A stretch of 64,000 bases of DNA. Source: Hermodice carunculata. Its lineage: Eukaryota; Annelida; Polychaeta; Eunicida; Amphinomidae. Where the stretch lies: the NCBI GenBank assembly GCA_964020975.1, contig OZ026626.1:18772481-18836480 (forward strand), written 5' to 3'. The notes under the pieces are model-generated. The model searched no databases and had not been told where the DNA came from. It was given only the letters and a program-made list of their open reading frames with translations. The position numbers and the translations under genes were made by a program. Below, piece after piece: positions 63,678 to 64,000 of this stretch; the stretch's first letter is position 1; every line of letters starts with the position of its first letter.

Positions 63678-64000
63678 AAGGTATAATTAATTATTCTTTT
63701 TGTTTTGTCATAAGGCTTCGTGTTGGCTCTGCCTTACCGTTCTTTAAAATAAAAGTTATGTTTTAACCACAAGAGCACTAGTCCTTTATATTACTGAACA
63801 CTGTTGGGGATAACCTGTTCCATCACGACCAGTAATTTCAAGTGCCATCTTCCCTTTCACTTCACATGGAAGTGAGTGTGTTATTCTGGTGTTATTGTTG
63901 TGACTATATCCTTTTTTATACTGTTGCAAGTGTTTACAGTTTGGACATACATTTATGGAAAAACGTTACACACATTTAATTGAAATTGTCACGTTTCTTT
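63678..64000. other. Unassigned DNA to the window end
   Basis: No gene recognised. Confidence 0.35.

Overview
This is a stretch of metazoan nuclear DNA, AT-rich to the eye, with no long host reading frames. Decayed LINE retrotransposons, small DNA transposons, long microsatellites ((AT)n, (CTTT)n, (ATA)n, (TTA)n, (AC)n, (TGTA)n) and homopolymer runs fill it. The mix of CR1-like, Tx1/L1-like and Jockey-superfamily LINEs, a mariner, TTAA-flanked MITEs and a local cluster of the palindrome AGGCCT would fit a marine invertebrate. I cannot name the species, and this placement is inference. I found no complete, recognisable host gene, and no tRNA, rRNA, CRISPR array or bacterial-type operon.

Layout. 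0-7 kb: the C-terminus of a + strand LINE; two copies of a Helentron-like non-autonomous element; then a minus-strand LINE split by a mariner with visible terminal inverted repeats. 7-12 kb: mostly unassigned DNA with three TTAA-type MITEs and an A/C-rich block. 12-15.5 kb: a + strand LINE ending in (ATGT)n and (AT)n. 16-19.3 kb: a decayed coding-like stretch on the minus strand and a patch of internal duplications with exon-like pieces. 20-31 kb: more MITEs, a Mutator-like transposase fragment, a 169-bp fold-back element, and two DNA transposons, each with 8-bp target duplications. 31-37 kb: microsatellites and unassigned sequence with a few coding-like fragments.

37-46 kb holds LINEs: a minus-strand C-terminus abutting a + strand CR1-like element, then a LINE with an inverted 5' part (consistent with twin priming), then a minus-strand LINE whose endonuclease region is missing. 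46-50 kb is mostly unassigned. 50.5-55.2 kb is a CR1-like LINE with endonuclease and RT remains, interrupted by a 5'-truncated L1/Tx1-like LINE. 56.5-58 kb is the longest Helentron-like copy. 58-64 kb has inverted and tandem repeats, one credible TATA promoter plus first exon (about 60.69-60.79 kb), and dispersed repeats shared with 48 kb and 55 kb.

The most interesting signals are: (1) a repeat family with inverted ends, a (CTTT)n tract, tandem ~140-150 bp core units and a 3' hairpin followed by CTAG/TTAG, which matches the layout of Helentron-derived HINE elements; (2) six small elements, several with clear TTAA flanks, that share an internal core around ACAGCTTTCC although their outer sequences differ; (3) nested and rearranged LINE insertions. 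All calls come from reading the sequence by eye; no database search was possible.
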